A stretch of DNA of 64,000 nt from Streptomyces sp. SA15. Lineage in GTDB: Bacteria; Actinomycetota; Actinomycetes; Streptomycetales; Streptomycetaceae. Both the position numbers and the translations under genes were made by a program. Numbering within the stretch: the stretch's first letter is position 1; the number at the start of each line of letters is the position of its first letter. The stretch spans positions 1-64,000 of the forward strand of contig NZ_NTGE01000101.1 in the NCBI RefSeq assembly GCF_002291145.1, written 5' to 3'. The notes below the pieces were generated by a model that saw only the letters and a program-made list of their open reading frames with translations, had not been told where the DNA came from and ran no database searches. This document shows, one piece after another, positions 28,946 through 37,498 of the stretch.

Positions 28946-28959
28946 TTAAAAGGTTTTCA
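28946..28959. promoter_or_regulatory. LacI-type operator candidate upstream of the sugar-transport operon
   Basis: On the minus strand the sequence is TGAAAACCTTTTAA, one mismatch from an inverted repeat of TGAAAA with a two-base centre. AT-rich palindromes of this shape are unusual in this GC-rich DNA and suit the linked LacI regulator. It directly abuts the terminator hairpin. Confidence 0.5.
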
Positions 28960-29005
28960 TTCGGCAGTCAACAGCCCTGACACAGATGGGCTGTTGACTG
29001 CCGAA
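28960..29005 (-). terminator. Perfect 18-bp stem terminator after the LAXTG protein gene
   Basis: TTCGGCAGTCAACAGCCC (28960-28977) is an exact reverse complement of 28988-29005, with a ten-base loop. On the minus strand it starts 23 bases past the stop of the surface-protein gene and is followed by CCTTTT. It also insulates the ABC operon promoter. Confidence 0.85.
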
Positions 29006-29027
29006 CCGGAAGGGGTGCCTCGGCGGG

Positions 29028-29939
29028 TCAGCTCCTGCGGCGCCGCGCCAGGGCCAGCGCTCCCCCGCCCGCGACGACCAGCGCGATCGCGCCGCCCGCG
29101 ATGTACGGCGTCGTCGAGCTGCCACCGGTATCGGCCAACCCTGACTCGTCCGGGGCGCCTTGGGGCTTCACATCGCGCGCCGGACCTTCACTCGGCGCGG
29201 CCGGCTCCTGTGCCGGCGCCGCCGGTGCCTCGCAGGTGGCCTCGGCCAGGGTCAGCGTCCCCTCCACTTCGGCGACGTTGAGCTTCAACGGATTGATCGA
29301 GACCTTGAGTTCGAGGGCGGTCGCGGCGGCCGTGCGCGAGGCGGTCTCCTCCTTCGACAGGTCGAGGCGCACCTCGCCGACACCGGGCACCTTCACGTCG
29401 GTCGTGCCACCAGCCGTCAGCGTGACCTTCTTGCCGAGTACGGTCACCGCCCCCAGCAGGTTCGAGGAGGCGACCGGGGCCCGGCCGGCCTCGCAGGTCG
29501 CCTTGGACGTGACCTGGTCGAGCTCGATGAGGGAGAGCAGCGGCAGGCCGGGGACATGCAGTTTGGCGTGGGCGAGGACGGCGGAGGCCTCGGCCCCGGT
29601 CGCGGAGACCGTCGCCTTCGCATCCGCCACGTTCGCGCGCAGCACGTTGAAGGCCTTTCCGCCGTCGACCCCGTCCAACTGGGCGGTCAGCACGGTCTCC
29701 TGGGCGCTCTGCGGGGCCTGGACCTCGTTGAGGGAGACCGCGAGGGGGACGTTCACGGTCTTGTTGAGCAGGGACACGTCGAGCCCGGTGCGCAGGACGA
29801 CGGCGTTCGCGCGGCCTTGGTCATCGGTCGCGTGGGCGGATCCCGCGGCGGCCAGGGCGGCGGGACCGGCGGCCAGGGCGGTGGCCGTGGCGATGACGGC
29901 TAGACGGCGTGCGGGCATACGGAAGGTGTTGCCGTTCAA
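29028..29939 (-). CDS. Secreted cell-wall protein with LAXTG sortase signal
   Basis: 303 residues. A signal peptide (RRLAVIATATALAAGPAALAAAGSAHA) precedes a domain of repeated beta-like segments with two cysteines (ATCEAGR and ATCEAPA). A Pro/Ala/Glu-rich linker follows, then LADTG, a hydrophobic span (AGGAIALVVAGGGALALA) and RRRRS. This LAXTG-helix-basic tail is the recognition signal of class E sortases in Streptomyces. From memory, the S. coelicolor protein at the same place, SCO1860, is among predicted sortase substrates. I chose the TTG at 29939 because GGGAG lies eight bases before it; ATG 29918 and TTG 29963 are alternatives. Function of the exposed domain unknown. Confidence 0.8.
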   Translation of the reverse strand: MNGNTFRMPARRLAVIATATALAAGPAALAAAGSAHATDDQGRANAVVLRTGLDVSLLNKTVNVPLAVSLNEVQAPQSAQETVLTAQLDGVDGGKAFNVLRANVADAKATVSATGAEASAVLAHAKLHVPGLPLLSLIELDQVTSKATCEAGRAPVASSNLLGAVTVLGKKVTLTAGGTTDVKVPGVGEVRLDLSKEETASRTAAATALELKVSINPLKLNVAEVEGTLTLAEATCEAPAAPAQEPAAPSEGPARDVKPQGAPDESGLADTGGSSTTPYIAGGAIALVVAGGGALALARRRRS

Positions 29940-30103
29940 GGGTGGGACTCCCAGAGAGAACAAGCGTCGGGACCCGGAAAGGATGTCGCACCGAGGGACA
30001 ACCGGCAGTAACCCCTTGGGAGTTCACACGATCGTGGCGCATCGTGCACGTTTTCGAGATGTCGTGCACAGTCCGGAACTCGCTCCTTCATTTTGGCATG
30101 TCA

Positions 30104-30132
30104 TTGACACGCCTTTGAAGGAGCTTGGTAGA
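30104..30132 (+). promoter_or_regulatory. Probable housekeeping-type promoter of the RHS gene
   Basis: TTGACA (30104-30109) is a perfect -35 hexamer, and GGTAGA (30127-30132, overlapping TAGAAG) is a plausible -10 at a 17-base spacing. It lies 70 bases before the chosen ATG at 30203. Confidence 0.55.
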
Positions 30133-30202
30133 AGAGTGTGCCCGCCGATTCCTGTGCGACACCTGTGTCCACAGGGAACCAGGCGTCCTCCCTAGGAGCC
30201 CC

Positions 30203-33200
30203 ATGGCAGCCTTAGGCCACACCCGCGTCCGCCTCCGCCACATCCGCCTCCGCAGCCTCCGCCTCCGCGCCGCCGTGGTCGGTGCGGTCGCCACGGCCTT
30301 GATCATCGGCACCGCGCCTGCGACCCCCGCCCGCTCGGGCGAGGCGAGACCCGCGGCCGCCTCCGGACCCGACACCAGCGACCCGCGCGAAGGCTGGCGT
30401 CCCAACAGCGAACGCGCGAAGGACGACGACGGCTTCTGGAGCAACCTCTTCGGAAGCGACGACGACAAGAAGGACGACCAGCGCGACGACGGCGAGAAGC
30501 CGCGCCGCCTCACCCTCGACCGCACTCGCGGCGCCGCCTCCCTCACCCACCCGCGCATCGCGGGCGAGGCCGACGGCGTCCGTATCGGTGCGCCCCGCAC
30601 CGCGCACGCCACCGGTGCAGACCTCGCCTGGACCGCGTACGAGGGCAAGGACCTGCTGGAGTACGAGGTCCACCGCTCCACGGCGAAGAACTTCACGCCG
30701 ACCGCCGAGACCCTGGTCGCCCCGGTCGACCGCGACAGACGCACCTTCACCGACCGCACCGCGCCTCCCGCGCTCAAGGGGGACGGCCCGGCCTACCACT
30801 ACCGGATCGCCGTACGCACCAAGAAGGGCAAACTGCTGACCGGCCCGGCGCGCACGGTCGAACTGCCCGCCGTCGGCCAGGTCTCCCGGGGCGCCAAGCT
30901 GCTCGCCGCGCCCGAGGGCGAGACGTACTTCCTGCCCTACACGCCCGCGCGGATGATCCCCGGCGAGAAGGCCACCGTCGAGGCCACCCTCACCAACACC
31001 ACCTCCGCGGTGTGGAAGAAGGGCGAACGCGTCCTGTCGTACCGCTGGACGCTGGACGGCAAGGACGTCACCAACCTCCTCAACAAGGACGCCACCCCGC
31101 TGCCGAGGGACGTGCCGCCCGGCGACACCGTCACCTTCGACGCGGAGCTCAAGGCCCCGGTGCTGATCGACCCGCTCGACAAGCGGCTGACCTTCGGCCT
31201 GGAGTGGGACCTGCGGGAGAAGGCCACCGGCAAGTGGCTCTCCGAGACCGACGCAGTGCCGCCGTCCAAGCACCAGGTGACCGTCGAGTACCCGACCTCC
31301 GACCAGCTGGGCCTGGAGGATTTCTACTCCTACGCGGGCAAGAACACCGGCGCGGGTTCCTCCGTGATGAACAACCTGTACGCGGGCAACGCGGTCTGGT
31401 CGTACAACGCGTTCACCAACCCGTCGCTCGGCTTCTCGACCTTCCTGCGCCTGGCCTACAACTCGCAGGACGCCTCCAGCACTCCGGCCGGCCCCGGCTG
31501 GTCGCTGCAGGCCTCCTCGCCGGTACGGCTCGGCACCCCGCTGGACTTCCACCCGGCCGCCCTGCTGCCCAAGCAGATCACGCTGACCGACGGTGACGGC
31601 ACCAGCCATGTCTTCAGCAAGAACAAGAAGGGCGAGTGGGACTCCCCGGCCGGGGTCCACTTCCGGGTCAAGCAGCTGGAGAAGTCCTGTCTGCTCCACC
31701 CGCACGAGCGGGAGGCCTGGGAGTTCCTGCGCCCGGACCGCACCCGGTTCCTCTTCGACTGCCAGGGCTATCCGAGCGCCCAGGTGGACAAGAACGGCAA
31801 CCGGATGGAGTTCACGTACGAGGACCGGCTGCTCGGGCCCAAGCTGCTGAAGTACGTCACCGACGCCGAGGGCCGGCGCACGCTCAGCATCGACTACTGG
31901 GAGAAGGGCGAGGCGTACACCTACGTCGACGAGGACGGGAAGGTCCGTGAGGGCAAGCACCTCCTCAACCCGTTCATCATCGACAACGTCCGCTCCGCCA
32001 CCGACATCTCCGGGCGGCGGATCGACTTCACCTACACCGAGAAGGGCCTCCTCGCGCTGCTGACGGACGGCGCGAACGCCGCCGAGGACAAGCGCAAGGT
32101 CTTCAAGTTCGGCTACGGCAAGGAGTTCGACCACCCGGGCCTGAAACTGGCCCAGGTCACCGACCCGGAGGGCAACGCCACCAAGCTGGACTACGTCGGT
32201 CCGCACGACGACAAGGACCAACTGCACTACCTGGGGTACACCAAGACGGTCACCGACCGGCTCGGCGGCCTCACCCGCTACCGCTACGAGGACGCCGACG
32301 GCCACGACGGCAAGGCGATCCAGACCGTCGTCACGGACGCGGAGAACCACCCGGCCACCCAGCTGATGGACGGCTACGGCCGCCCGGTGAAGCTCACCGA
32401 CGCCAAGAAGCGGACCACCAAGCTGGCCTGGGACGCGGACAACAACGTCACGCGCCTGGAGGAGAACAACGGCGCGGCCCGCACCTGGAAGTACGACCCG
32501 AAGACGGGATATCCGCTGGAGTCGAAGGACGCGGAGTCGGTGAAGAACGACCGGCCCGCCGCCACCTTCGCCTACGCCACCGGCGAGAACGGCTACATCG
32601 CCGACCTGGTCCGGCGCGTCAGCCCGGAGGGGCGCACCTGGACCTTCGGTCACGACGCGCGCGGCAACCTGACGTCGGTCACCGACCCCAAGGGCGTGCA
32701 GAGCGAGCCCGAGGGCGACTACACCTCCACCAACGCCTATGACGACCGGGGCCGGATCACCGCCGCCACCGACGCGGGCGAACACACCACGAAGTTCGAG
32801 GACTACGACCCCTCCGGCTATCCGCGGGTCATCATCGACGCGCTCGGCAACCGCACGGAGACCACGTACGACGAACGCGGCAACGTCACCAAGCTGCAGG
32901 AGGCCGACGGGGCGACGACCACGCAGACGTACGACGTCTTCGCGCGTCCGCTGGAGAACCGCCGGCCCAAGGACCAGAAGGCCGGCGTCTTCATCGTCAC
33001 TCCCGCCCCGGAGTACGACGAGAACGACAACACGACCGAGTTCACCGCCCCGAACGGGGTGAAGACCACCAGCGTGTTCGACGCGGCGGACCAGCTCGTG
33101 AAGTCCGTCCAGCCGGGCGACGAGGAGGGCTCACCGGAGCGGGTGTCGACCTTCGCCTACGACAAGGTCGGCAACCAGCTCACCGCGACCGAGCCGAAGG

Positions 33201-36200
33201 GCAACCTGACCCAGACGCCCGGCGACTTCACCTCGACGACGAAATACGACGAGGTCTACCAGCCGGTCGAGGCGGTCAACGCGGTGGGCAAGCGCTCGTC
33301 CGCCTTCTACAACGACGTCGGTGACCTGGTGAAGGTCGTCGACGCCCGCAAGAACGAGACCGAGGACCCGGACGACTACACCACCAAGTTCCGCTACGAC
33401 CTCGACCACCGTCTGCTGGAGACCACCGACGCGGTCGGCGAGTCGACGACCAGCACCTACGACTGGGACGGCCTGACCACCGCCACCACGGACGCGGACG
33501 GCAATCGCACCGAGATGGTCCTGGACGCCCGAGCCGCCCTGGTCGAGGCACGCGTCCCGCACGAGGGGGACGGCGACGACGCGGTCGTGCGCACCACCCG
33601 CTTCGAGTACGACGAGGTCGGCAACCAGACCCGGGTCATCACCCCGCGCGGCGTGGAGACCGGCGACGACCCGCAGGACTTCGCCGCCGAGACCGTCTAC
33701 GACGAGCTGAACCGGGTCAAGGAGACCCTGAGCCCCTACGACCCGGACGACGGCCGCTACAACACCCCGGACCGTACGACGTACGAGTACGACGCGCTGA
33801 GCCGGGTGAAGAAGGTCAGCGCGCCGCCGTCGGAGGGCCAGAGCGTCCGCAACGAGACCGAGTACACCTACTTCGACACCGGCTGGATCCGGACGTCCAC
33901 CGACGCCTACGACATCGAGAACACCTACGAGTACAACGACCTCGGCCAGCAGATCGAGAACACCCTGAGCAGCGCGGGCGGCTCGGTCACCCGCACCCTC
34001 AACTCCTCGTTCTACCCGAGCGGCGCTCTCAAGTCCCGCTCGGACAACGGGGTCCCGGTCGGTCTCCAGGTCGCGCTCGTCGACAACTCCGACATCAACA
34101 ACACGGCGACCCAGGGCACCTGGGACGAGGCGGCCGTCGCGGGCTCGTACGGCTACAACACGCAGACCCACGGGGCCGGTTCGGGCGAGAACCGCTTCGT
34201 CTGGCAGCTGACGATCCCGCAGAGCGGTGACTACACGGTCTACGTCCACTACCCGAAGGTCGACGGGGCGGCCAAGGACGCCACGTACGAGATCAAGCAC
34301 AAGGACGGCACGGAGACCAAGACCCTCGACCAGACCGAACTCCCGGGTGAGTGGCGGTCGCTGGGCAAGTACGCCTTCACCGAGGACACCGGACAGGCCG
34401 TCACCCTCACCGACAAGGCGACCGGCACGGTCGTCGCGGACGCGGTCCGGCTGGTCCGCGACAACGAGGGGGACGCCGACAACGAGGAGAAGGACTTCTC
34501 CTACCGCTACGACGCCAACGGCAACCAGATCGAGATCATCGACCGCAGCCCCGGCGTCGAGGTCGACCGCTACGCCCTGGAGTACAACGAGCTCAACCAG
34601 CTCGGGAAGGTCGTGGAGCACGACGGTGACGCCGTGCGCAACACCACCGAGCTGACGTACGACGCCAACGGCAACACGCTCACCACCAAGCACGACCTGA
34701 CCTGGAGCAAGCTGGACTACGACCCCTTGGACCGGGTCGAGCGCATCACCAACGCCGCCTCGCCGACGGCCGGGGACCAGCAGATCACGAAGCTGGAGTA
34801 CACCGCCCGCGGCGAACTGGCCGAGCAGACCAAGCCCAACGGCAACGTCGTCACCGTCGACTACTACCTCGACGGTTCGACGAAGAAGACCAGCGAGAAG
34901 CAGTCCGACGACACGCTCGTAGCCGAACACGCCCTGAAGTACAACGCCAACGGGCACAAGGTCGAGGACGTCCTGAAGCTGATGGACGCCGACGACCACG
35001 GCGACACCATCGACAACACCTACGCCTACACCTACGACCCGCAGGATCGCATCGCCAAGGTCGCCAAGACAGGTGACGACGAGGCGACGGAGGAGTACCG
35101 GCACGACGCGGCCGGCAACGTGGTCTGGCAGAACGTGGACGACACGACCACCACCCACCGCTACGACCGCAACCGCCTGCTGACCTCCACCGCCGACGGC
35201 GCGTCCTCCACCTACAACTACGACCCGCTGGGCCGCCTCGACACCGTCTCCTTCGGCGGCGAGACGATCCAGAAGTACCGCTACGACGGCTTCGACCGCC
35301 CGGAGTCGATCACGGCGGGCTGCGGGGACGCGGCGAAGACGACGCGCATGACGTACGACGCCTTCGACCGCACGGTGAAGGAGGCGGTCGGCAGCGGCGA
35401 CGACGCCAAGACGACCCTCTTCACCTACCTGGGTATCACCTCGCACTCCTTGAAGGAGGAGGTGACGGACGAGTCAGTCACGTCCTTCCAGTACGCGTCC
35501 TGGGGCCAGAAGCTGACCCAGATCAAGGACGAGGAGGACAAGGACCCGGAGACCACGCAGTACCTGTACCACCCGCACGGCGACGTCGAGGCGCTGACCG
35601 ACAAGGACGGCAACACCAAGACGACGTACGGCTACACGGCGTACGGCAAGAACGACGCGGCGCAGTTCACGGGCGCCGACAAGCCGGGGGCGGGCGGCGA
35701 GGAACCCTCGGATCCCTACAACTCCTACCGCTTCAACTCCAAGCGCTACGACACCACATCCGGCACCTACGACATGGGCTTCAGGACCTACGACCCCGGC
35801 CTCAACCGCTTCCTGACCCGCGACATGTACGGCGGGGCACTGGCGGACATGGGCCTGTCGACCGACCCGTTCACCGGCAACCGCTACGCCTTCGCGGGCG
35901 GCAACCCGGTCTCCTTCGTCGAGATCGACGGCCACCTGTTCGGCCTCTCCTGGTCGGACATCGGCCACGCGGCCCTCGACGTGGTCGGCCTGATCCCGGT
36001 CGTCGGCGAGGCCGCCGACCTGGCCAACTGCGGCTGGTACGCGGCCGAGGGCGAGTACCTGGACGCGGCCCTGTCCTGCGCCTCCGCGATCCCGTTCGCG
36101 GGGTACGGGGCGACGGCGGCGAAGGCGGCGAAGTACGGGGACGAGGCGCTGGAGGCGCTGGACACGGCGAGCGACGTGGGCCGCCAGGTGGACAACGCGA

Positions 36201-37153
36201 CACCGCCGAGCGCGGCGACGCCGTCCACGGGCAATCCGCCGTCGACCAACACCCCCGACGCACCGTCCACGAACGGCAACCCGCCGGCGGCGGACCCGGC
36301 ACCTGCCCCCGCCGCCCCGGCACCGGCACCGGCCGCGCCGAAGGTCCCGGACGCCCCGCCGGCCAGCGGTGCGGCCTGCAAGATCGGCAACAGCTTCACG
36401 TCTGGCACGAAGGTCCTGATGGCCGACGGCTCCACGAAGCCGATCGAGGACGTCGAGATCGGCGACAAGGTCGCGGCGTCGGACGTGGAGACGGACGACG
36501 CCCAGACCCGGACGGTCACTCGCACGATCAAGGGTGACGGCACCAAGAACCTGGTCACCCTGACCGTCGACACCGACGGTCGGGCGGGCGGCAAGACGTC
36601 CAAGATCACGGCCACCGACGGCCACCCGTTCTGGCTGCCGGACGTGGGCCGCTGGGTGGACGCCGGGGACCTGAAGCGCGGGCAGTGGCTGAGTACGGGG
36701 AGCAGCAGTTGGGTCCAGGTCACAGCAGTCAAGGCGCGCGAGGCGAAGGCGACGGTGCACAACCTGACCGTCGACGGGGTGCCCACGTACCATGTGCTGG
36801 CCGGAGCCACTCCCCTTCTCGTCCACAACTGCGGGAGTGGGGACATCTCGGACGAGGTGATGAACACGCACATCCTCCCGAGGCATGACGCCAGCCATGC
36901 GGATGCCTGGACAGTGTGGCCGAACAAGTCGAAGTTCGAGGACTGGGTCACACCGGGCCACATTCGCAACTGGGCCAAGCTGGCGATGAAGAAGCCGATG
37001 GACAACATGAACCTCGGCACCGGCTCCGCCCATCGGCATCTCCTCGAGATAAGGAGCAACCACCCGGTTGGCTACGACGCAAAGGGCAACGACCTGTTCT
37101 CCATCGCGGTGTGGGTGAAGAACGGCGCTGTCGAGAGTGTCCACCCGCAGTGA
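30203..37153 (+). CDS. RHS-repeat polymorphic toxin with Hint domain and EndoU-like C-terminal tip
   Basis: 2316 residues. A basic N-terminus and hydrophobic segment (about 17-40) act as signal or anchor, then come an Asp/Lys-rich linker (about 70-105), a fibronectin-like region and long arrays of YD/RHS repeats. A golvesin/xanthan-lyase-associated-like domain (about 1287-1423) interrupts the repeats. The RHS core boundary includes FNSKRYDTTSGTYDMGFRTY (from about 1843) and PGLNRFLTRD. After a membrane-prone segment and Pro/Ala linker comes a Hint domain (about 2059-2209: TSGTKVLMADGSTKPIEDV ... LLVHN), ending His-Asn before Cys2210, the expected self-cleavage point. The 107-residue tip carries HILPRHDA, KSKFEDW and AVWVKNGAVESVHP, resembling bacterial EndoU-type RNase toxins. 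The ATG at 30203 has AGGAG four bases upstream. Confidence 0.88.
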   Translation: MAALGHTRVRLRHIRLRSLRLRAAVVGAVATALIIGTAPATPARSGEARPAAASGPDTSDPREGWRPNSERAKDDDGFWSNLFGSDDDKKDDQRDDGEKPRRLTLDRTRGAASLTHPRIAGEADGVRIGAPRTAHATGADLAWTAYEGKDLLEYEVHRSTAKNFTPTAETLVAPVDRDRRTFTDRTAPPALKGDGPAYHYRIAVRTKKGKLLTGPARTVELPAVGQVSRGAKLLAAPEGETYFLPYTPARMIPGEKATVEATLTNTTSAVWKKGERVLSYRWTLDGKDVTNLLNKDATPLPRDVPPGDTVTFDAELKAPVLIDPLDKRLTFGLEWDLREKATGKWLSETDAVPPSKHQVTVEYPTSDQLGLEDFYSYAGKNTGAGSSVMNNLYAGNAVWSYNAFTNPSLGFSTFLRLAYNSQDASSTPAGPGWSLQASSPVRLGTPLDFHPAALLPKQITLTDGDGTSHVFSKNKKGEWDSPAGVHFRVKQLEKSCLLHPHEREAWEFLRPDRTRFLFDCQGYPSAQVDKNGNRMEFTYEDRLLGPKLLKYVTDAEGRRTLSIDYWEKGEAYTYVDEDGKVREGKHLLNPFIIDNVRSATDISGRRIDFTYTEKGLLALLTDGANAAEDKRKVFKFGYGKEFDHPGLKLAQVTDPEGNATKLDYVGPHDDKDQLHYLGYTKTVTDRLGGLTRYRYEDADGHDGKAIQTVVTDAENHPATQLMDGYGRPVKLTDAKKRTTKLAWDADNNVTRLEENNGAARTWKYDPKTGYPLESKDAESVKNDRPAATFAYATGENGYIADLVRRVSPEGRTWTFGHDARGNLTSVTDPKGVQSEPEGDYTSTNAYDDRGRITAATDAGEHTTKFEDYDPSGYPRVIIDALGNRTETTYDERGNVTKLQEADGATTTQTYDVFARPLENRRPKDQKAGVFIVTPAPEYDENDNTTEFTAPNGVKTTSVFDAADQLVKSVQPGDEEGSPERVSTFAYDKVGNQLTATEPKGNLTQTPGDFTSTTKYDEVYQPVEAVNAVGKRSSAFYNDVGDLVKVVDARKNETEDPDDYTTKFRYDLDHRLLETTDAVGESTTSTYDWDGLTTATTDADGNRTEMVLDARAALVEARVPHEGDGDDAVVRTTRFEYDEVGNQTRVITPRGVETGDDPQDFAAETVYDELNRVKETLSPYDPDDGRYNTPDRTTYEYDALSRVKKVSAPPSEGQSVRNETEYTYFDTGWIRTSTDAYDIENTYEYNDLGQQIENTLSSAGGSVTRTLNSSFYPSGALKSRSDNGVPVGLQVALVDNSDINNTATQGTWDEAAVAGSYGYNTQTHGAGSGENRFVWQLTIPQSGDYTVYVHYPKVDGAAKDATYEIKHKDGTETKTLDQTELPGEWRSLGKYAFTEDTGQAVTLTDKATGTVVADAVRLVRDNEGDADNEEKDFSYRYDANGNQIEIIDRSPGVEVDRYALEYNELNQLGKVVEHDGDAVRNTTELTYDANGNTLTTKHDLTWSKLDYDPLDRVERITNAASPTAGDQQITKLEYTARGELAEQTKPNGNVVTVDYYLDGSTKKTSEKQSDDTLVAEHALKYNANGHKVEDVLKLMDADDHGDTIDNTYAYTYDPQDRIAKVAKTGDDEATEEYRHDAAGNVVWQNVDDTTTTHRYDRNRLLTSTADGASSTYNYDPLGRLDTVSFGGETIQKYRYDGFDRPESITAGCGDAAKTTRMTYDAFDRTVKEAVGSGDDAKTTLFTYLGITSHSLKEEVTDESVTSFQYASWGQKLTQIKDEEDKDPETTQYLYHPHGDVEALTDKDGNTKTTYGYTAYGKNDAAQFTGADKPGAGGEEPSDPYNSYRFNSKRYDTTSGTYDMGFRTYDPGLNRFLTRDMYGGALADMGLSTDPFTGNRYAFAGGNPVSFVEIDGHLFGLSWSDIGHAALDVVGLIPVVGEAADLANCGWYAAEGEYLDAALSCASAIPFAGYGATAAKAAKYGDEALEALDTASDVGRQVDNATPPSAATPSTGNPPSTNTPDAPSTNGNPPAADPAPAPAAPAPAPAAPKVPDAPPASGAACKIGNSFTSGTKVLMADGSTKPIEDVEIGDKVAASDVETDDAQTRTVTRTIKGDGTKNLVTLTVDTDGRAGGKTSKITATDGHPFWLPDVGRWVDAGDLKRGQWLSTGSSSWVQVTAVKAREAKATVHNLTVDGVPTYHVLAGATPLLVHNCGSGDISDEVMNTHILPRHDASHADAWTVWPNKSKFEDWVTPGHIRNWAKLAMKKPMDNMNLGTGSAHRHLLEIRSNHPVGYDAKGNDLFSIAVWVKNGAVESVHPQ

Positions 37154-37162
37154 CGAGGACTG

Positions 37163-37459
37163 ATGATCAACCTTCAGGTGCGCTCGGAAAACGGTGACAT
37201 CGTGTCGAGCGGGTCTTGCGGACTGGAGTGGACGGAGAGTCTTGGGCGCATAGACGCCGACGAGTTTCCGTTCCTGGGCAGCCTGCTGCCGTACGCGGAC
37301 ACCATGTTCAATTCACGGCAGACAGAACGGCTTCGACGGGAGATCGCCCACCAATCCGTCCGTGAGCTTCTTGGGCCGGACACGGTGGCGGAGATCGAAA
37401 GACTCTGTTTGCAGGTGGAGGAAGGATCGCATCTCTACCTGTGGTTCCTGGGAGACTAG
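37163..37459 (+). CDS. Candidate immunity protein for the RHS toxin tip
   Basis: 98 residues, acidic, without signal peptide or transmembrane segment, so cytoplasmic. It starts nine bases after the toxin stop behind GAGGAC. I recognise no family. Position, size and direction are those of immunity proteins of polymorphic toxins. Its codon use differs from the region: by my count 26 of 98 sense codons end in A or T, including ATA, AGA, TTT and several CTT, suggesting acquisition with the toxin tip. A bidirectional hairpin terminator begins eight bases after its stop. Confidence 0.7.
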   Translation: MINLQVRSENGDIVSSGSCGLEWTESLGRIDADEFPFLGSLLPYADTMFNSRQTERLRREIAHQSVRELLGPDTVAEIERLCLQVEEGSHLYLWFLGD

Positions 37460-37466
37460 GGCACCT

Positions 37467-37498
37467 CATGGGGTGACGGGGCAACCAGTCACCCCATG
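37467..37498. terminator. Bidirectional hairpin between immunity gene and amidohydrolase
   Basis: CATGGGGTGAC (37467-37477) pairs with GTCACCCCATG (37488-37498) around a ten-base loop. The right arm overlaps the last codons and stop of the minus-strand amidohydrolase. Confidence 0.8.

Noticed and set aside
34261..36378. RHS repeats considered as a CRISPR array or tandem DNA repeat
   Set aside because: The periodicity is at the protein level (YD repeats) with no identical DNA repeats or spacers.
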